64,000 nt of DNA from Mucilaginibacter sp. PPCGB 2223 (GTDB lineage: Bacteria; Bacteroidota; Bacteroidia; Sphingobacteriales; Sphingobacteriaceae), in assembly GCF_001705515.1 (NCBI RefSeq), contig NZ_MDJS01000001.1, forward strand, positions 992,001 through 1,056,000. The letters are read 5' to 3'. Position numbers and translations under genes: made by a program. Under the pieces are notes generated by a model. It searched no databases. It was not told where the DNA came from and worked only from the letters and a program-made list of their open reading frames with translations. Shown here piece by piece: positions 44,128-53,633 of this stretch (position 1 is the first letter of the stretch; each line of letters begins with the position of its first letter).

Positions 44128-44607
44128 ATGAAATCACACTATCTTATCCTACTCTTGTTTTGGTTAGCCTCAACCGCCAACGCTCAAACCCCAAAAACCG
44201 ACGATCTGGCTAAGCTCAGAAAAAAGCAAATTGCTGATTCTATCAAACAGGCAAAAAAAGCAAAAGCCGACTCCATTAAATACAGTAATGAGATTTATAC
44301 CAAAGCCGATATAATGCCTAATTTCCCCGGTGGCGACAATGCGCTAAAGCGGTATATCAACGACAATATGCAGTATCCTACCCGCGACAGGGAAGACAAC
44401 AGGCAAGGCAAGGCATTGGTGCGTTTTGTGGTCGAAAAAGACGGCAGCATCAATAATGTAAAAGCTTTAACTGCTCCTTCTACGACCATGGCAATCGAAG
44501 CTGAACGGCTGGTTAAGGCCATGCCCAAATGGTCGCCCGGGCTTATTGGCAACAGGATTGTGCGTGTTCAGTTTACCATAGCAATAAACTTCAGTTTGCA
44601 GCCTTAG
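44128..44607 (+). CDS. Secreted TonB C-terminal-domain protein
   Basis: 159 residues. A signal peptide (1-20, ending ANAQ) rather than the inner-membrane anchor of TonB, a Lys-rich helical linker (KLRKKQIADSIKQAKKAKAD), then the TonB_C fold: F-P-G-G-x-x-A-L-x-x-Y-I, YPxxxR, G-x-A-L-V-R-F-V-V-x-x-D-G-S-I, and W-S-P-G. Such short proteins in Bacteroidota may contact TonB-dependent receptors or act as envelope sensors; energy transduction without a membrane anchor is uncertain. It overlaps the convergent pectate lyase gene by 17 bases. Confidence 0.82.
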   Translation: MKSHYLILLLFWLASTANAQTPKTDDLAKLRKKQIADSIKQAKKAKADSIKYSNEIYTKADIMPNFPGGDNALKRYINDNMQYPTRDREDNRQGKALVRFVVEKDGSINNVKALTAPSTTMAIEAERLVKAMPKWSPGLIGNRIVRVQFTIAINFSLQP

Positions 44608-45802
44608 CCAGCACATTTTTACCTGGCGCCCATTTTTGCTGCCATTCTGGATACTTATCCAATACCTTTTGCGGGTTGTAGGTATACCAGCCATAACCGT
44701 CGCGGCGCTCACGCGGCACATCAGCTAACGAGTAAAGCATCCGGCTATCCCTGTCACTGAACAAAGGTTTGTGCGTTTTCAACTCGTAATAACGCGTCCA
44801 GATGGGCGGGGCGGTTGTATCTTCAACCGTTATCCTGTCTGTAACCGAAACGCGAAATGGAGTTACCATGCGCGGGGCCGCAATAGTTTTAACACGTGTG
44901 TAATATATTTTCGATGTATCAAACCACGCAACGGCATTTTGTATCGCTTCAACAATCTCTCTTTTAGGGTGATCTATCCGCATTAAAAACAGCACTATGC
45001 CGGAGCTTTCACCGTTGCTGATACTTGGCGGTTCAAACTTACGTGCCCAGGCTGGTTTCAGCGTAACTTCATCGTATTGCTGGCACCATGCTGTTGGCCT
45101 GCCCATATCATTGATCTGCGTTTTGAGGATGCAGGCTAAGCCCTTGTTATAAGCATTAACAAGCTTTTCGCGGAGTTTATCATCTACAAAAGCATATTCG
45201 GGCTTGTTATCTTTAATATCCTGCAAAAGCTCCATAATGCCTTCAAATACACCATCATTATAGGTAATACAACGGCTATAGTCTGATTGCAGGGGATAGT
45301 ACTGCGGCCATCCGCCGTTTTTATATTGTGACGACAGAATAAAATTGAGGCCTGCAATTGCGGCGTTCTTATACTTGTCCTGCTTGGTTGCTGTATAAAC
45401 ATTTGCTAAGCAGGTTATTTGGGTATAAGTACTGCCGTTATCGTAGGTGGTGTTATAATCGGCTTTGGTTTTAAGTACACTGTCTTTCTGCGAATCTGTC
45501 AGTATGGCCATTACATCGTAATTTTTTGGCCATCCGCCGTTATTTTTTTGAAACAACAGGATATTATCGGCAACCTGGGTAATGTCGGTTGCTTTATATC
45601 TCGGCCTGCCTGGCATAGGGTTTATGATGTTGTGTTTATCAAAAATACCATACCAATGACGGGAATTATCGCCAAAGGCTTCTTCATCTATCTTATATTG
45701 GGTATCCTGTGCAAAGGCGGGTGCTATCCATAAAAATGTCATCAGCACAGTTAAAAGCTTCCTGTTAAATAACGATCGGCCTGATTTGTATAGCTGTTCC
45801 AT
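44591..45802 (-). CDS. pelA: Pectate lyase, PL10 family
   Basis: 403 residues. A signal peptide (about 14-32, ending PAFAQ), then an alpha/alpha toroid. PL10 marks include QKNNGGWPKNYD (about 88-99), GSTYTQITCLANVYTATKQDKY, YKNGGWPQYYPLQSDYSR, PTAWCQQYDEVTLKPAWARKFEPPS and the C-terminal RDGYGWYTYNP. It cleaves polygalacturonate by beta-elimination, using calcium. With GH28 and the GH43 enzyme it forms a pectin-degrading set, though scattered. Convergent overlap of 17 bases with the TonB-like gene. Confidence 0.92.
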   Translation of the reverse strand: MEQLYKSGRSLFNRKLLTVLMTFLWIAPAFAQDTQYKIDEEAFGDNSRHWYGIFDKHNIINPMPGRPRYKATDITQVADNILLFQKNNGGWPKNYDVMAILTDSQKDSVLKTKADYNTTYDNGSTYTQITCLANVYTATKQDKYKNAAIAGLNFILSSQYKNGGWPQYYPLQSDYSRCITYNDGVFEGIMELLQDIKDNKPEYAFVDDKLREKLVNAYNKGLACILKTQINDMGRPTAWCQQYDEVTLKPAWARKFEPPSISNGESSGIVLFLMRIDHPKREIVEAIQNAVAWFDTSKIYYTRVKTIAAPRMVTPFRVSVTDRITVEDTTAPPIWTRYYELKTHKPLFSDRDSRMLYSLADVPRERRDGYGWYTYNPQKVLDKYPEWQQKWAPGKNVLAKAAN

Positions 45803-45929
45803 TTAGGTTTGTGTTAGTATGGTAAAATTATCGCTTTTATTATTGAATGTCTAAATTGTCATAAATAAAATACAGATAACCGCGTTATTAAAAAACGATA
45901 ACCGCGTAGTATATATTACCTATTTACCT

Positions 45930-45937
45930 TAATTTTG
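45930..45937 (+). promoter_or_regulatory. -7 promoter element (TAATTTTG) of the DUF3347 gene
   Basis: Exact TAnnTTTG match, 21 bases before the ATG at 45959. Confidence 0.45.
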
Positions 45938-45958
45938 ATTAAATAAATCCAGCAACTC

Positions 45959-46459
45959 ATGAAAACTTTAAAATACTGCGTAGCAGCGATCTTATTGCTA
46001 ATCGTTACCGTTGTAAAAGCCGGCACCAATACTTCAATTAATAAGGTTCTGGCAGCGTACCTCGAAATAAAAAATGCCCTCGCCGACGATGACAATAAAC
46101 TCGCCAATCAGAAAGCCCTGGCATTTACCGCTGCCTTAAAGGAAGTTGATGTTGCGGATCTTGACGCAAAACAAAAAACAACCTGGATAAAATACAGCGA
46201 AAAATTAAGGTTCGACGGCGATCATATCGGCGAATCGGCCGCGATAGCACACCAACGCGAACATTTTGCCAGCCTTTCAAAAAACATGTATGCCGTGGTA
46301 AAAGCACTTAAGGCCAACGAAAAGCCTGTGTATATGGAATATTGCCCCATGAAAAAGGAATCTTGGTTGAGCGAATCGCAAACCATAAAGAACCCATATT
46401 ACGGCAAAAGCATGAGCGAATGCGGTAAGGTAACCGAAACCTTAAACGGAAGTAAATAA
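45959..46459 (+). CDS. DUF3347 periplasmic protein, probable metal binding
   Basis: 166 residues. A signal peptide (1-22) and then a helical DUF3347 domain (KVLAAYLEIKNALADDD, LANQKALAF) with the conserved tail QREHFASLSKNMY, YCPMKKESWLSE, NPYYGKSMSECG. The H-x-x-F, C-P-M and M-x-x-C-G positions are typical of the copper/heavy-metal-binding tail that also ends CusB-like adaptors. Here it stands alone; a copper-sensing or chaperone role is inference. The Met-rich barrel and HYC_CC_PP genes are 20 kb away. Confidence 0.82.
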   Translation: MKTLKYCVAAILLLIVTVVKAGTNTSINKVLAAYLEIKNALADDDNKLANQKALAFTAALKEVDVADLDAKQKTTWIKYSEKLRFDGDHIGESAAIAHQREHFASLSKNMYAVVKALKANEKPVYMEYCPMKKESWLSESQTIKNPYYGKSMSECGKVTETLNGSK

Positions 46460-46526
46460 ATCCCGTTCAAAGTCATCTTATAAAACATCTCCTCACCTTT
46501 GCGGGTTATAGCTAAAACCTTGTACG

Positions 46527-47111
46527 ATGGAAAAGCAAAAAGTATTTGCCGGTAAAACCGAAGCCGAAGTTTGGAAACAAATTGAAGCGGATTTAAACAG
46601 CGATCAGGACATTTATGACTACAGCGCCATTATTGAGCAGGATGGCAAAAAAGTGGATTTAATTATCGAGATCGACCTGGGTGGCGGGTTTGAAGGCGGG
46701 TACGAGAACACTGCTTTCAGCGCAGTAATAGCAGACCCAAAAGGATTTAAATTTGCCGTACACCGCGATGGTTTTATTGACGACATCGGCAAATTTTTAG
46801 GCATGCAAGATGTTGAAGTTGGTTATACCGACCTCGATAAACACCTGGTAATCAAAACTAATGATGAGACCAAGGTAAAAGCATTATTTAGCCACAAACA
46901 TGTACGGGAGGTATTCGATAAACTCGAGGACTTCGATTTCGGTATTCACCTGCACTCTGTCGAACATAGTGATCATAAGCATGCATTTCTCGAACTGAAC
47001 ATTGAGGATGGCATTACCGAACCGGCAGAATTAAGAAAACTTTACAGTGCTTTTTACAGTGTTTTAGAAACAATTGATAATTTCAAAGAAGATACTATTT
47101 CTTCAGATTGA
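46527..47111 (+). CDS. Conserved hypothetical protein
   Basis: 194 residues, soluble, acidic, no signal. The sequence alternates strands and helices (VDLIIEIDLGGGFEGGYENTAF, FKFAVHRDGFIDDIGKFLGMQ, VEVGYTDLDKHLVIKTND). I recognise no family or active-site motif; histidines cluster at HKHVREV and HSVEHSDHKHAF. Its stop lies 17 bases inside the convergent GH43-like gene. The coding call rests on length, composition and sensible starts, not homology. Confidence 0.6.
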   Translation: MEKQKVFAGKTEAEVWKQIEADLNSDQDIYDYSAIIEQDGKKVDLIIEIDLGGGFEGGYENTAFSAVIADPKGFKFAVHRDGFIDDIGKFLGMQDVEVGYTDLDKHLVIKTNDETKVKALFSHKHVREVFDKLEDFDFGIHLHSVEHSDHKHAFLELNIEDGITEPAELRKLYSAFYSVLETIDNFKEDTISSD

Positions 47112-48114
47112 TATAGGTCGGCTCATCCCGGTCGCAGGTGATCGTCCCATCTTCTTTATATTTCAACTCAACAACCTGTATGACGCTGCGGCGCATATCG
47201 CGATCGGCACCGGCAGGCATGGCGTCCTTCGGCCCACGGCCCGGGTGTGTAAAATAGAATAAATAGGCCCGGTCGCCATTTACAACCACATCGGCATGAC
47301 CGCCAATGGCCTGGTCGTCTTTACCTTTTCCGGGTTTTTCTACCAAACGCTCTTCCTGGCGCTTCCAGTTCGACAGGTCGTCGCTTTGGTAAACGCCCAT
47401 ACCTTTCCAGTTATCAACAATCATCCAGTAATGTCCTTTCCAACTAAACGCAACCGGTCCCTCGCCAGGCATATCGCGGATGGCTTTACCTTTATCGGTC
47501 CAGGTGTTTAGATCGGGGCTATCTGCGTAATAAATTGATTTATGATCTTTTTCGTTGTTATACCACATCCTGAACGTACCATCAGGCAATTTCATCACAT
47601 CCGGGTCGATCACCTTATCGTTAGCCAATGCTGGCGTAGAAATATACTTCCAGTTCAGCAGGTCGGTACTGGTTAGATGAATGATGTTGCGGGGATGGTT
47701 CCAATCGGCAAAAACACCCGGTACATAAGTGAGGAACATGTGGTACAAACCTTTTTCCTCGATAATACATGGCGCCCAATGGGTATATTCGGAAACCGGG
47801 CGATAATTGATATTGGCAGTATCTTTATATGTCCATTTGGCACCATCCGGCGATGTGGCTATGCCTATACGGGTGCCGTGTACCCAGGTCACCCCTATCG
47901 CATTTTTATCGTTAGCGCGGCGGTTAGTATAAAACATCCAGTACTGTTTATCTTTTTTATTGTAGATGATGGCCGGGTCGGCAGCGCCATCGTAAACCGG
48001 GTCGCTGAAAACAGGCTTTGGCGCTAACAGGTCTTTTTTGCTTTGCGCGGATAACTTTGCCGGCGAAAGCAAAAGTGCAATAATTATTGCGAGAGGCATT
48101 TTGAGATATCGCAT
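47095..48114 (-). CDS. Secreted GH43-like five-bladed beta-propeller hydrolase
   Basis: 339 residues. A signal peptide (about 1-24) and a GH43/GH117-like propeller. Candidate catalytic acids: Asp46 (DGAADPAII), Asp170 (VIDPDVMKLPDG) and Glu218 (GEGPVAFSW); HWAPCIIEE at 112-120 is the clan hallmark. A beta-xylosidase or arabinosidase role is likely, but the substrate cannot be read and GH117 or GH130-like propellers are alternatives. Convergent 17-base overlap with the preceding hypothetical gene. Confidence 0.75.
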   Translation of the reverse strand: MRYLKMPLAIIIALLLSPAKLSAQSKKDLLAPKPVFSDPVYDGAADPAIIYNKKDKQYWMFYTNRRANDKNAIGVTWVHGTRIGIATSPDGAKWTYKDTANINYRPVSEYTHWAPCIIEEKGLYHMFLTYVPGVFADWNHPRNIIHLTSTDLLNWKYISTPALANDKVIDPDVMKLPDGTFRMWYNNEKDHKSIYYADSPDLNTWTDKGKAIRDMPGEGPVAFSWKGHYWMIVDNWKGMGVYQSDDLSNWKRQEERLVEKPGKGKDDQAIGGHADVVVNGDRAYLFYFTHPGRGPKDAMPAGADRDMRRSVIQVVELKYKEDGTITCDRDEPTYINLKK

Positions 48115-48183
48115 GAAAAATAGTTTATAAATCGCTGCTTAAAAATAGCGGATATTAATCAATTTACCGTCCCGAACCATTGA

Positions 48184-49410
48184 TTAATGTACAATTGCAG
48201 GGGCATCCGCACTAACTTCGATTTTGTGCCGTATATAACGCCTGCCTGTTAGTAAAACCATTAATGCTAAAAATGATGTACCGGCCATTAATCCTGCCAG
48301 CGGTATGGTGGTGTAGCTTTTAAACCAGCCTATGCCGGATGAAGTCAGAGCGCCGAGACCAAGCTGCACCGCGCCCATTAACGAGGAGGCGCTACCGGCA
48401 TTTTTTGCAAAAGGTGCAATAGCCAATGCCGACGCATTAGAGCTGATAAATCCCAGACAGCATAAAAACAGAGCCACAAAGGCGATAGTAGTACCTAAAC
48501 CCACCCAGCCATTAACAGCAAAAGTTACAAATGCCACACCGGTTAGTACCTGGGTAATTAATGCAGCCTTAATTAATTGCTCGCTTTTATAAAAACGCAT
48601 AGCCAGGGTATTTAGCTGGCTGCAGCCGATAAAAGCCACCGAAAGCGCGGCAAATATTTCGCCAAATTGGGTTTTACTGAGATGGTAAATATCCATAAAA
48701 ACCAATGGTGCACCTGCTACATACGCAAATAAGCCCGAGAAAGCCAACGAACCGGCAAACGAGTAGGTGTAAAACTGCGGCACCCTGAGCACCATAATAA
48801 AGTTGCTGATAATAGGCAACGGCTTTAAGGAGATAGATTTATCGGGCTGATAGCTTTCAGGCAACCTGAATATGACTGCGATCAGGATCAGGAAAGCGAT
48901 AAACGCTAATGTCACAAATATCCACTGCCAGCCAAACGCGCTGGCAACATGACCGCCTACATAAGGCGCCAGCATAGGTGATGCGCCTACAACAAGCATC
49001 AGCAGCGAAAACACCTTGGCGTTATCTTTTACCGGAAAAAGATCACGAACCATAGCTACCGCAGCTACCGATGCCGCGCAGCCACCTATTGCCTCGACAA
49101 CCCGTAAGATGATCAGCCCGTTAACCGACGCCACAGCGAGACAGCCTATTGACGACAGGATATACAATATGAGGCCGATATACAACGGCCTCTTCCGGCC
49201 AAAACGATCAAGCAACGGCCCGTACAGTACCTGTCCGAAAGCTACGCCAATAAAAAAACTTGCCAGCGAAAACGAAACCTGGTTTGTAGTAGTATGGAGA
49301 TCTTTGGCAATATCGTCGAACCCGGGCAGGTACATATCGATAGAAAACGGCACCAGCGCCGTCAGGAAACCCAGTATAAGTATCCGGAAAAAATATTCTT
49401 TTTTAGTCAT
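48184..49410 (-). CDS. Multidrug efflux MFS transporter, Bcr/CflA type
   Basis: 408 residues, 12 membrane helices. DMYLPGFDDIA in the first helix loop, GPLLDRFGRKRPLYIG (loop 2-3 signature), RVVEAIGGCAA and VGASPMLAPYVGG (motif C, drug/H+ antiporter type) mark the DHA1 Bcr/CflA family. It exports drugs, possibly sulphonamides, bicyclomycin or peptides, across the inner membrane using the proton gradient. No regulator gene adjoins. Confidence 0.9.
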   Translation of the reverse strand: MTKKEYFFRILILGFLTALVPFSIDMYLPGFDDIAKDLHTTTNQVSFSLASFFIGVAFGQVLYGPLLDRFGRKRPLYIGLILYILSSIGCLAVASVNGLIILRVVEAIGGCAASVAAVAMVRDLFPVKDNAKVFSLLMLVVGASPMLAPYVGGHVASAFGWQWIFVTLAFIAFLILIAVIFRLPESYQPDKSISLKPLPIISNFIMVLRVPQFYTYSFAGSLAFSGLFAYVAGAPLVFMDIYHLSKTQFGEIFAALSVAFIGCSQLNTLAMRFYKSEQLIKAALITQVLTGVAFVTFAVNGWVGLGTTIAFVALFLCCLGFISSNASALAIAPFAKNAGSASSLMGAVQLGLGALTSSGIGWFKSYTTIPLAGLMAGTSFLALMVLLTGRRYIRHKIEVSADAPAIVH

Positions 49411-49443
49411 AAATTGTTATTGACGTATTGCAGGCGAGGCAAA

Positions 49444-49653
49444 CTATTTCAGAGTTTCGATATATTCCTCTTTAAGCTGCCTTAAGCAGTTAGCGCACAA
49501 ACAATTGTCGTACATTTCGCCGATGTATTGTGTCTCATTCAGTGTTAAGGGCACGGTTGTACACTGGCACTGGCCGAATTTGTTGGCCTTACATTCAAAA
49601 GAGGTGTTGCAACGCTCGCATCTGATGGTCTCGTGCTTTGCATGATTATCCAT
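49444..49653 (-). CDS. Cysteine-rich CWC family protein
   Basis: 69 residues from the ATG at 49653; a longer frame from 49737 runs through the nrd terminator and is rejected. It carries C-x2-C (CERC), C-x-C-T and C-x-C-x2-C (CLCANC) pairs that fit the cysteine_rich_CWC family, a small zinc-ribbon-like protein. Role unknown. It is downstream of the MFS gene start and upstream of it on the strand, with 33 bases between them, so may be its operon leader gene. Confidence 0.75.
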   Translation of the reverse strand: MDNHAKHETIRCERCNTSFECKANKFGQCQCTTVPLTLNETQYIGEMYDNCLCANCLRQLKEEYIETLK

Positions 49654-49697
49654 ATTGCGAAAGTAAAATAAACCATCTACACAAAAAACAGCCCGGT

Positions 49698-49739
49698 GTA
49701 AAATAAAAAAGTTGCCGTTAGTGGTTAATAACGGCAACT
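49698..49739 (-). terminator. Intrinsic terminator of nrdA
   Basis: GTTGCCGTTA (49711-49720) pairs with TAACGGCAAC (49729-49738), followed on the minus strand by TTTTTTATTTT. It lies 22 bases after the nrdA stop. Confidence 0.85.
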
Positions 49740-49760
49740 CAATTAACTATTCTTTGTTAC

Positions 49761-52142
49761 TTAGGCAGAACAGGTTACGCAGCCTTCCTCCATCGAGCAG
49801 GTTGGCCCGGCTGGGATTTCGTCGGCTATTTCGGTTACATGATCAGGGATAACAGGCTCCATGTTTTTACCACCCTGGTTCTCAACCGTAAACTTAACCG
49901 CTTGCGATGCCGCTTGTGTGCGCAGGTAGTACATACCGGTTTTCAAACCTTTTTTCCAGGCGTAAAAATGCATCGAAGTCAGCTTTGAAGCATTCGGCGA
50001 GCTTACAAACAGGTTGAGCGATTGCGACTGGCAGATATAAGCGCCGCGGTCGGCAGCCATATCGATGATGGTACGCATCTTTATCTCCCATACGGTTTTG
50101 TACAGGTCTTTCATTTCCTGTGGTATTTCAGGGATATCCTGTATCGAACCATTTGCACTGATGATCTGGTTCTTCATATCGTTGTTCCACAAGCCCATGT
50201 TCACCAGGTCGCGCAGCAGGTATTTGTTAACGATCACAAACTCGCCGCTTAACACTCGGCGGGTGTAGATGTTAGATGTATATGGCTCAAAGCATTCGTT
50301 ATTGCCCAATATCTGTGATGTAGAAGCAGTAGGCATAGGTGCAACCAATAAAGAGTTGCGTACACCGTTCTTCACAACTTCATCGCGCAGGCCGTCCCAA
50401 TCCCAACGGGTGCTGGCCGGTTTAACGCCCCACAGATCGAACTGGAACTTACCTTTGGATAGCGGCGAACCTTTAAAGGTTTCGTACGGACCTTCTTTGA
50501 TGGCCAGGTCTTTCGAAGCGGTCATGGCCGCGAAATAGATGGTCTCGAATATCTCTTTGTTCAACTGCTGTGCCTCCGGACTTTCAAACGGTAAACGCAG
50601 TTTAATGAACGTATCGGCCAAACCTTGTACACCCAAACCTATCGGGCGATGGCGAAAGTTCGAGTTACTGGCTTCAACAACCGGGTAATAGTTATGATCG
50701 ATAATACGGTTCAGGTTCAGCGTTACCTGGTAGGTTACTTCGTATAACTTTTCGTGATCGAACTTACCTTCGTTATTGATATAACGCGGCAATGCTAACG
50801 ATGCCAGGTTACAAACCGCTACCTCATCGGCCGAAGTGTACTCGATGATCTCGGTACACAGGTTAGAGCTTTTGATGGTACCTAAGTTTTGCTGGTTGGA
50901 TTTGCTGTTGGCTGCATCTTTATATAACAGGTATGGCGTACCGGTTTCAACCTGTGCATCCAGTATTGCAAACCAAAGCTCCTGGGCCTTGATGGTTTTA
51001 CGCGCACGGCCCTCATGTTCGTAGCGTGTGTACAGCAATTCAAAATCCTCGCCCCAGGCTTCGTGCAATCCTGGCGCTTCGTGCGGGCAGAACAGGCTCC
51101 ATTGCCCATCTTCTTCCACGCGTTTCATAAATAAGTCGCATACCCATAAAGCGTAGAACAAATCGCGGGCGCGCATTTCTTCTTTACCATGGTTTTTACG
51201 CAAGTCTAAAAATTCAAAGATATCGGCATGCCATGGCTCCAGATAGATAGCAAAGGCTCCTTTACGTTTACCGCCACCCTGATCAACGTAACGGGCGGTG
51301 TCGTTAAATACCTTCAACATCGGGATGATACCGTTGCTGGTGCCGTTGGTACCACTGATGTACGAACCGGTTGCACGTACATTGTGTACGCTTAAACCGA
51401 TACCGCCCGCGCTTTGCGATATCTTGGCAGTTTGTTTTAAAGTATCATAAATACCGTCGATGCTGTCATCCTGCATGGTGAGCAGGAAACACGACGACAT
51501 TTGCGGTTTCGGTGTACCTGCATTGAACAAAGTTGGCGTAGCGTGGGTAAACCAGCGCTCGCTCATCAGGTTATAGGTTTTAATAACGCTTTCGATATCG
51601 TTTTTATGGATACCAACCGACACGCGCATAAACAGGTGCTGAGGGCGCTCGGCTATTTTACCGTCGATTTTTAACAGGTACGATTTTTCGAGTGTTTTGA
51701 AACCGAAGTAGTCAAAACCGAAATCGCGGTCGTAAATAATAGTGCTATCCAACAATTCGGCATTCTCTTCGATTACCTGCCAAACGTCGTCGGCCAGCAG
51801 CGAAGCCGATTTGCCGGTTTTCTTATCTACGTAATTATACAATAAGCGCATGGTTTCAGAAAACGATTTGATCGTGTTCTTGTGTAAGTTTGATACAGCG
51901 ATACGCGATGCCAGCAAAGCATAGTCGGGGTGTTTGGTGGTTAACGAGGCCGCTGTTTCGGCTGCAAGGTTATCCAGCTCAGACGTGGTTACGCCATCAT
52001 ACAAACCTTCGATCACCTTTTGGGCGACATCGATCGGGTCGACCAGATCGGGATTTAAGCTATAACATAGCTTCTCAATCCTGGCTGTAATTTTATCAAA
52101 TTTTACTGTTTCTTTTTTTCCGTCGCGCTTAATTACATACAT
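49761..52142 (-). CDS. nrdA: Ribonucleoside-diphosphate reductase, alpha subunit (class I)
   Basis: 793 residues. An N-terminal ATP-cone (about 1-90; [18 protein letters not shown]) and the R1 barrel with [16 protein letters not shown] (redox Cys), the [23 protein letters not shown] region (radical cysteine) and [11 protein letters not shown]. The C-terminal [12 protein letters not shown] carries the cysteines that accept electrons from thioredoxin. With NrdB it makes deoxynucleotides under aerobic conditions. The nrdB gene is upstream on the same strand but 516 bases away, separated by an S23 pseudogene. Confidence 0.97.
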   Translation of the reverse strand: MYVIKRDGKKETVKFDKITARIEKLCYSLNPDLVDPIDVAQKVIEGLYDGVTTSELDNLAAETAASLTTKHPDYALLASRIAVSNLHKNTIKSFSETMRLLYNYVDKKTGKSASLLADDVWQVIEENAELLDSTIIYDRDFGFDYFGFKTLEKSYLLKIDGKIAERPQHLFMRVSVGIHKNDIESVIKTYNLMSERWFTHATPTLFNAGTPKPQMSSCFLLTMQDDSIDGIYDTLKQTAKISQSAGGIGLSVHNVRATGSYISGTNGTSNGIIPMLKVFNDTARYVDQGGGKRKGAFAIYLEPWHADIFEFLDLRKNHGKEEMRARDLFYALWVCDLFMKRVEEDGQWSLFCPHEAPGLHEAWGEDFELLYTRYEHEGRARKTIKAQELWFAILDAQVETGTPYLLYKDAANSKSNQQNLGTIKSSNLCTEIIEYTSADEVAVCNLASLALPRYINNEGKFDHEKLYEVTYQVTLNLNRIIDHNYYPVVEASNSNFRHRPIGLGVQGLADTFIKLRLPFESPEAQQLNKEIFETIYFAAMTASKDLAIKEGPYETFKGSPLSKGKFQFDLWGVKPASTRWDWDGLRDEVVKNGVRNSLLVAPMPTASTSQILGNNECFEPYTSNIYTRRVLSGEFVIVNKYLLRDLVNMGLWNNDMKNQIISANGSIQDIPEIPQEMKDLYKTVWEIKMRTIIDMAADRGAYICQSQSLNLFVSSPNASKLTSMHFYAWKKGLKTGMYYLRTQAASQAVKFTVENQGGKNMEPVIPDHVTEIADEIPAGPTCSMEEGCVTCSA

Positions 52143-52181
52143 ATCAGTGAAGTGTTAATGGTGTGAGTATTATTGTGAGTT

Positions 52182-52194
52182 GTCAGTAGTGAGT
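52182..52194 (+). repeat. Left arm of a 13-bp inverted repeat around the S23 relic
   Basis: GTCAGTAGTGAGT here is repeated exactly as its complement at 52630-52642. The two arms flank the S23 pseudogene 52240-52602. Similar GTGAGTGGTGAG words continue next to it. Confidence 0.7.
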
Positions 52195-52239
52195 GGTGAG
52201 TCTCTACTTATTCTATATGTTTATATTTAACTTCTTTAT

Positions 52240-52602
52240 TTAAGTGGTAGTCGAACTAATAAGCCCGCTTAAGTATTTAAAACATTTAACCAGGGTTAAT
52301 CCAAATTCAGGTATCTCTTCTGGTTTGCAGTATCCAAGATCACATGCCGCATCTAATGCTGCGTCAATTTCGATTACGGATCCCCTTGCTATTTCATAAT
52401 ATCTTTTTCGTTCTGCTTCTGATTTTCGTGAACTTCCTTCCGCTATATTCAGCTGAACCGATAATGCAGCTCTTTTTATTTATTGTGATAAAATATATTT
52501 CTCCTCAATTGGAAATTTTGCCGTTACCTTATATGATTCTTTTAAAAATTTCCTGGCGATAGTATATATTTCTAATTTGGTGTGGCCCAGTTGTAAAAAC
52601 AT
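52240..52602 (-). pseudogene. S23 four-helix-bundle protein gene with in-frame stop
   Basis: The minus-strand frame from ATG 52602 reads MFLQLGHTKLEIYTIARKF, then KFPIEEKYILSQ, a TAA at codon 41 (52480-52482), then IKRAALSVQLNIAEGSSRKS, RYYEIARGSVIEIDAALDAA, ending at TAA 52240. This is the S23 (rRNA intervening-sequence, four-helix bundle) family, whose hallmark is S-Q-I-R-R-A-x-x-S-x-x-x-N-I-A-E-G. Relative to that pattern the stop is an extra codon (CAA TAA ATA AAA), as if three bases had been duplicated. The frame is otherwise open over 121 codons, so the inactivation may be recent. Located between nrdB and nrdA on their strand. Confidence 0.85.
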
Positions 52603-52629
52603 CAGTCAATAATTATTTTATCGTCATTT

Positions 52630-52642
52630 ACTCACTACTGAC
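52630..52642 (-). repeat. Right arm of the 13-bp inverted repeat
   Basis: ACTCACTACTGAC, the exact complement of 52182-52194, on the nrdB side of the S23 relic. Confidence 0.7.
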
Positions 52643-52658
52643 CACTCACCGTTCACTA

Positions 52659-53633
52659 TTAAAAATCCTCGTCTAATGAAAACGCCTGCGATTTAGCGTC
52701 GTTGGTCAATACGCCGCTTTTCTGATAATCGCCCACCCTTTTCTCAAAAAAATTGGTTTTACCCTGCAGCGATATCATTTCCATAAAATCAAACGGATTG
52801 GCTGCATTGTAAAGCTTTTCGTAACCTAATTCAACCAGCCATCTGTCGGCTACAAACTCAATGTACTGGCTCATCAGTTTGGCGTTCATACCGATCAGGG
52901 CAACGGGTAAAGCATCGGTAATAAATTCCTTTTCAATCTCCACCGCATCAGCAATGATCCTGGTCACCTGTTCTTTAGGCAACTTGTTACTCAACATACT
53001 GTACAATAAGCATGCAAATTCGCAGTGCATACCTTCGTCGCGGCTGATCAGTTCGTTACTGAAGGTCAGGCCCGGCATCAGGCCACGTTTTTTAAGCCAG
53101 AATATCGAGCAAAAACTTCCGGAGAAGAAGATGCCTTCAACCGCGGCAAAAGCCACCAAACGTTCGGCAAATGTTCCGTTCTCAATCCAGCGCAATGCCC
53201 ACTCGCCTTTCTTTTTAACGCAGGGCACGGTTTCGATGGCATGGAACAGGCGGTGTTTTTCGGCAGCGTCTTTAATATAGGTATCTATCAGCAGTGCGTA
53301 GGTTTCGGAGTGGATGTTTTCCATCATGATCTGGAAGCCATAGAAACAACGCGCTTCGGGCAATTGCACCTCGCTCATAAAGTTAACGGCCAGGTTTTCG
53401 TTAACGATACCATCGCTTGCCGCGAAAAAAGCCAGGATGTGTGAAATGAAATGGCGCTCGCCGTCGTTCATCGCGTTCCAGTCTTTCATGTCATCGCCCA
53501 GATCGATCTCTTCGGCGGTCCAGAAGCTGGCCTCGTGCTTTTTGTACATCTCCCATATTTTGGGATAGTTTATCGGCAGAATCACAAAACGATCCTTGTT
53601 CTCCCGCAGCAATAGTTCATTTTCCTGGCTCAT
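52659..53633 (-). CDS. nrdB: Ribonucleoside-diphosphate reductase, beta subunit (class I)
   Basis: 324 residues from the ATG at 53633 ([20 protein letters not shown]); the frame open from 53681 adds 16 residues of unlikely sequence. Metal-ligand and radical-site segments are seen: [44 protein letters not shown] and [15 protein letters not shown]. The C-terminus ([13 protein letters not shown]) is the tail that binds NrdA. It houses the di-iron tyrosyl radical. First gene of the nrd locus; the upstream 650 bases contain a DnaA box. Confidence 0.96.
   Translation of the reverse strand: MSQENELLLRENKDRFVILPINYPKIWEMYKKHEASFWTAEEIDLGDDMKDWNAMNDGERHFISHILAFFAASDGIVNENLAVNFMSEVQLPEARCFYGFQIMMENIHSETYALLIDTYIKDAAEKHRLFHAIETVPCVKKKGEWALRWIENGTFAERLVAFAAVEGIFFSGSFCSIFWLKKRGLMPGLTFSNELISRDEGMHCEFACLLYSMLSNKLPKEQVTRIIADAVEIEKEFITDALPVALIGMNAKLMSQYIEFVADRWLVELGYEKLYNAANPFDFMEMISLQGKTNFFEKRVGDYQKSGVLTNDAKSQAFSLDEDF

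Noticed and set aside
52344..52562. A 72-codon frame on the plus strand between nrdA and nrdB
   Set aside because: It is the complement of the S23 pseudogene, which has a clear family pattern on the minus strand.
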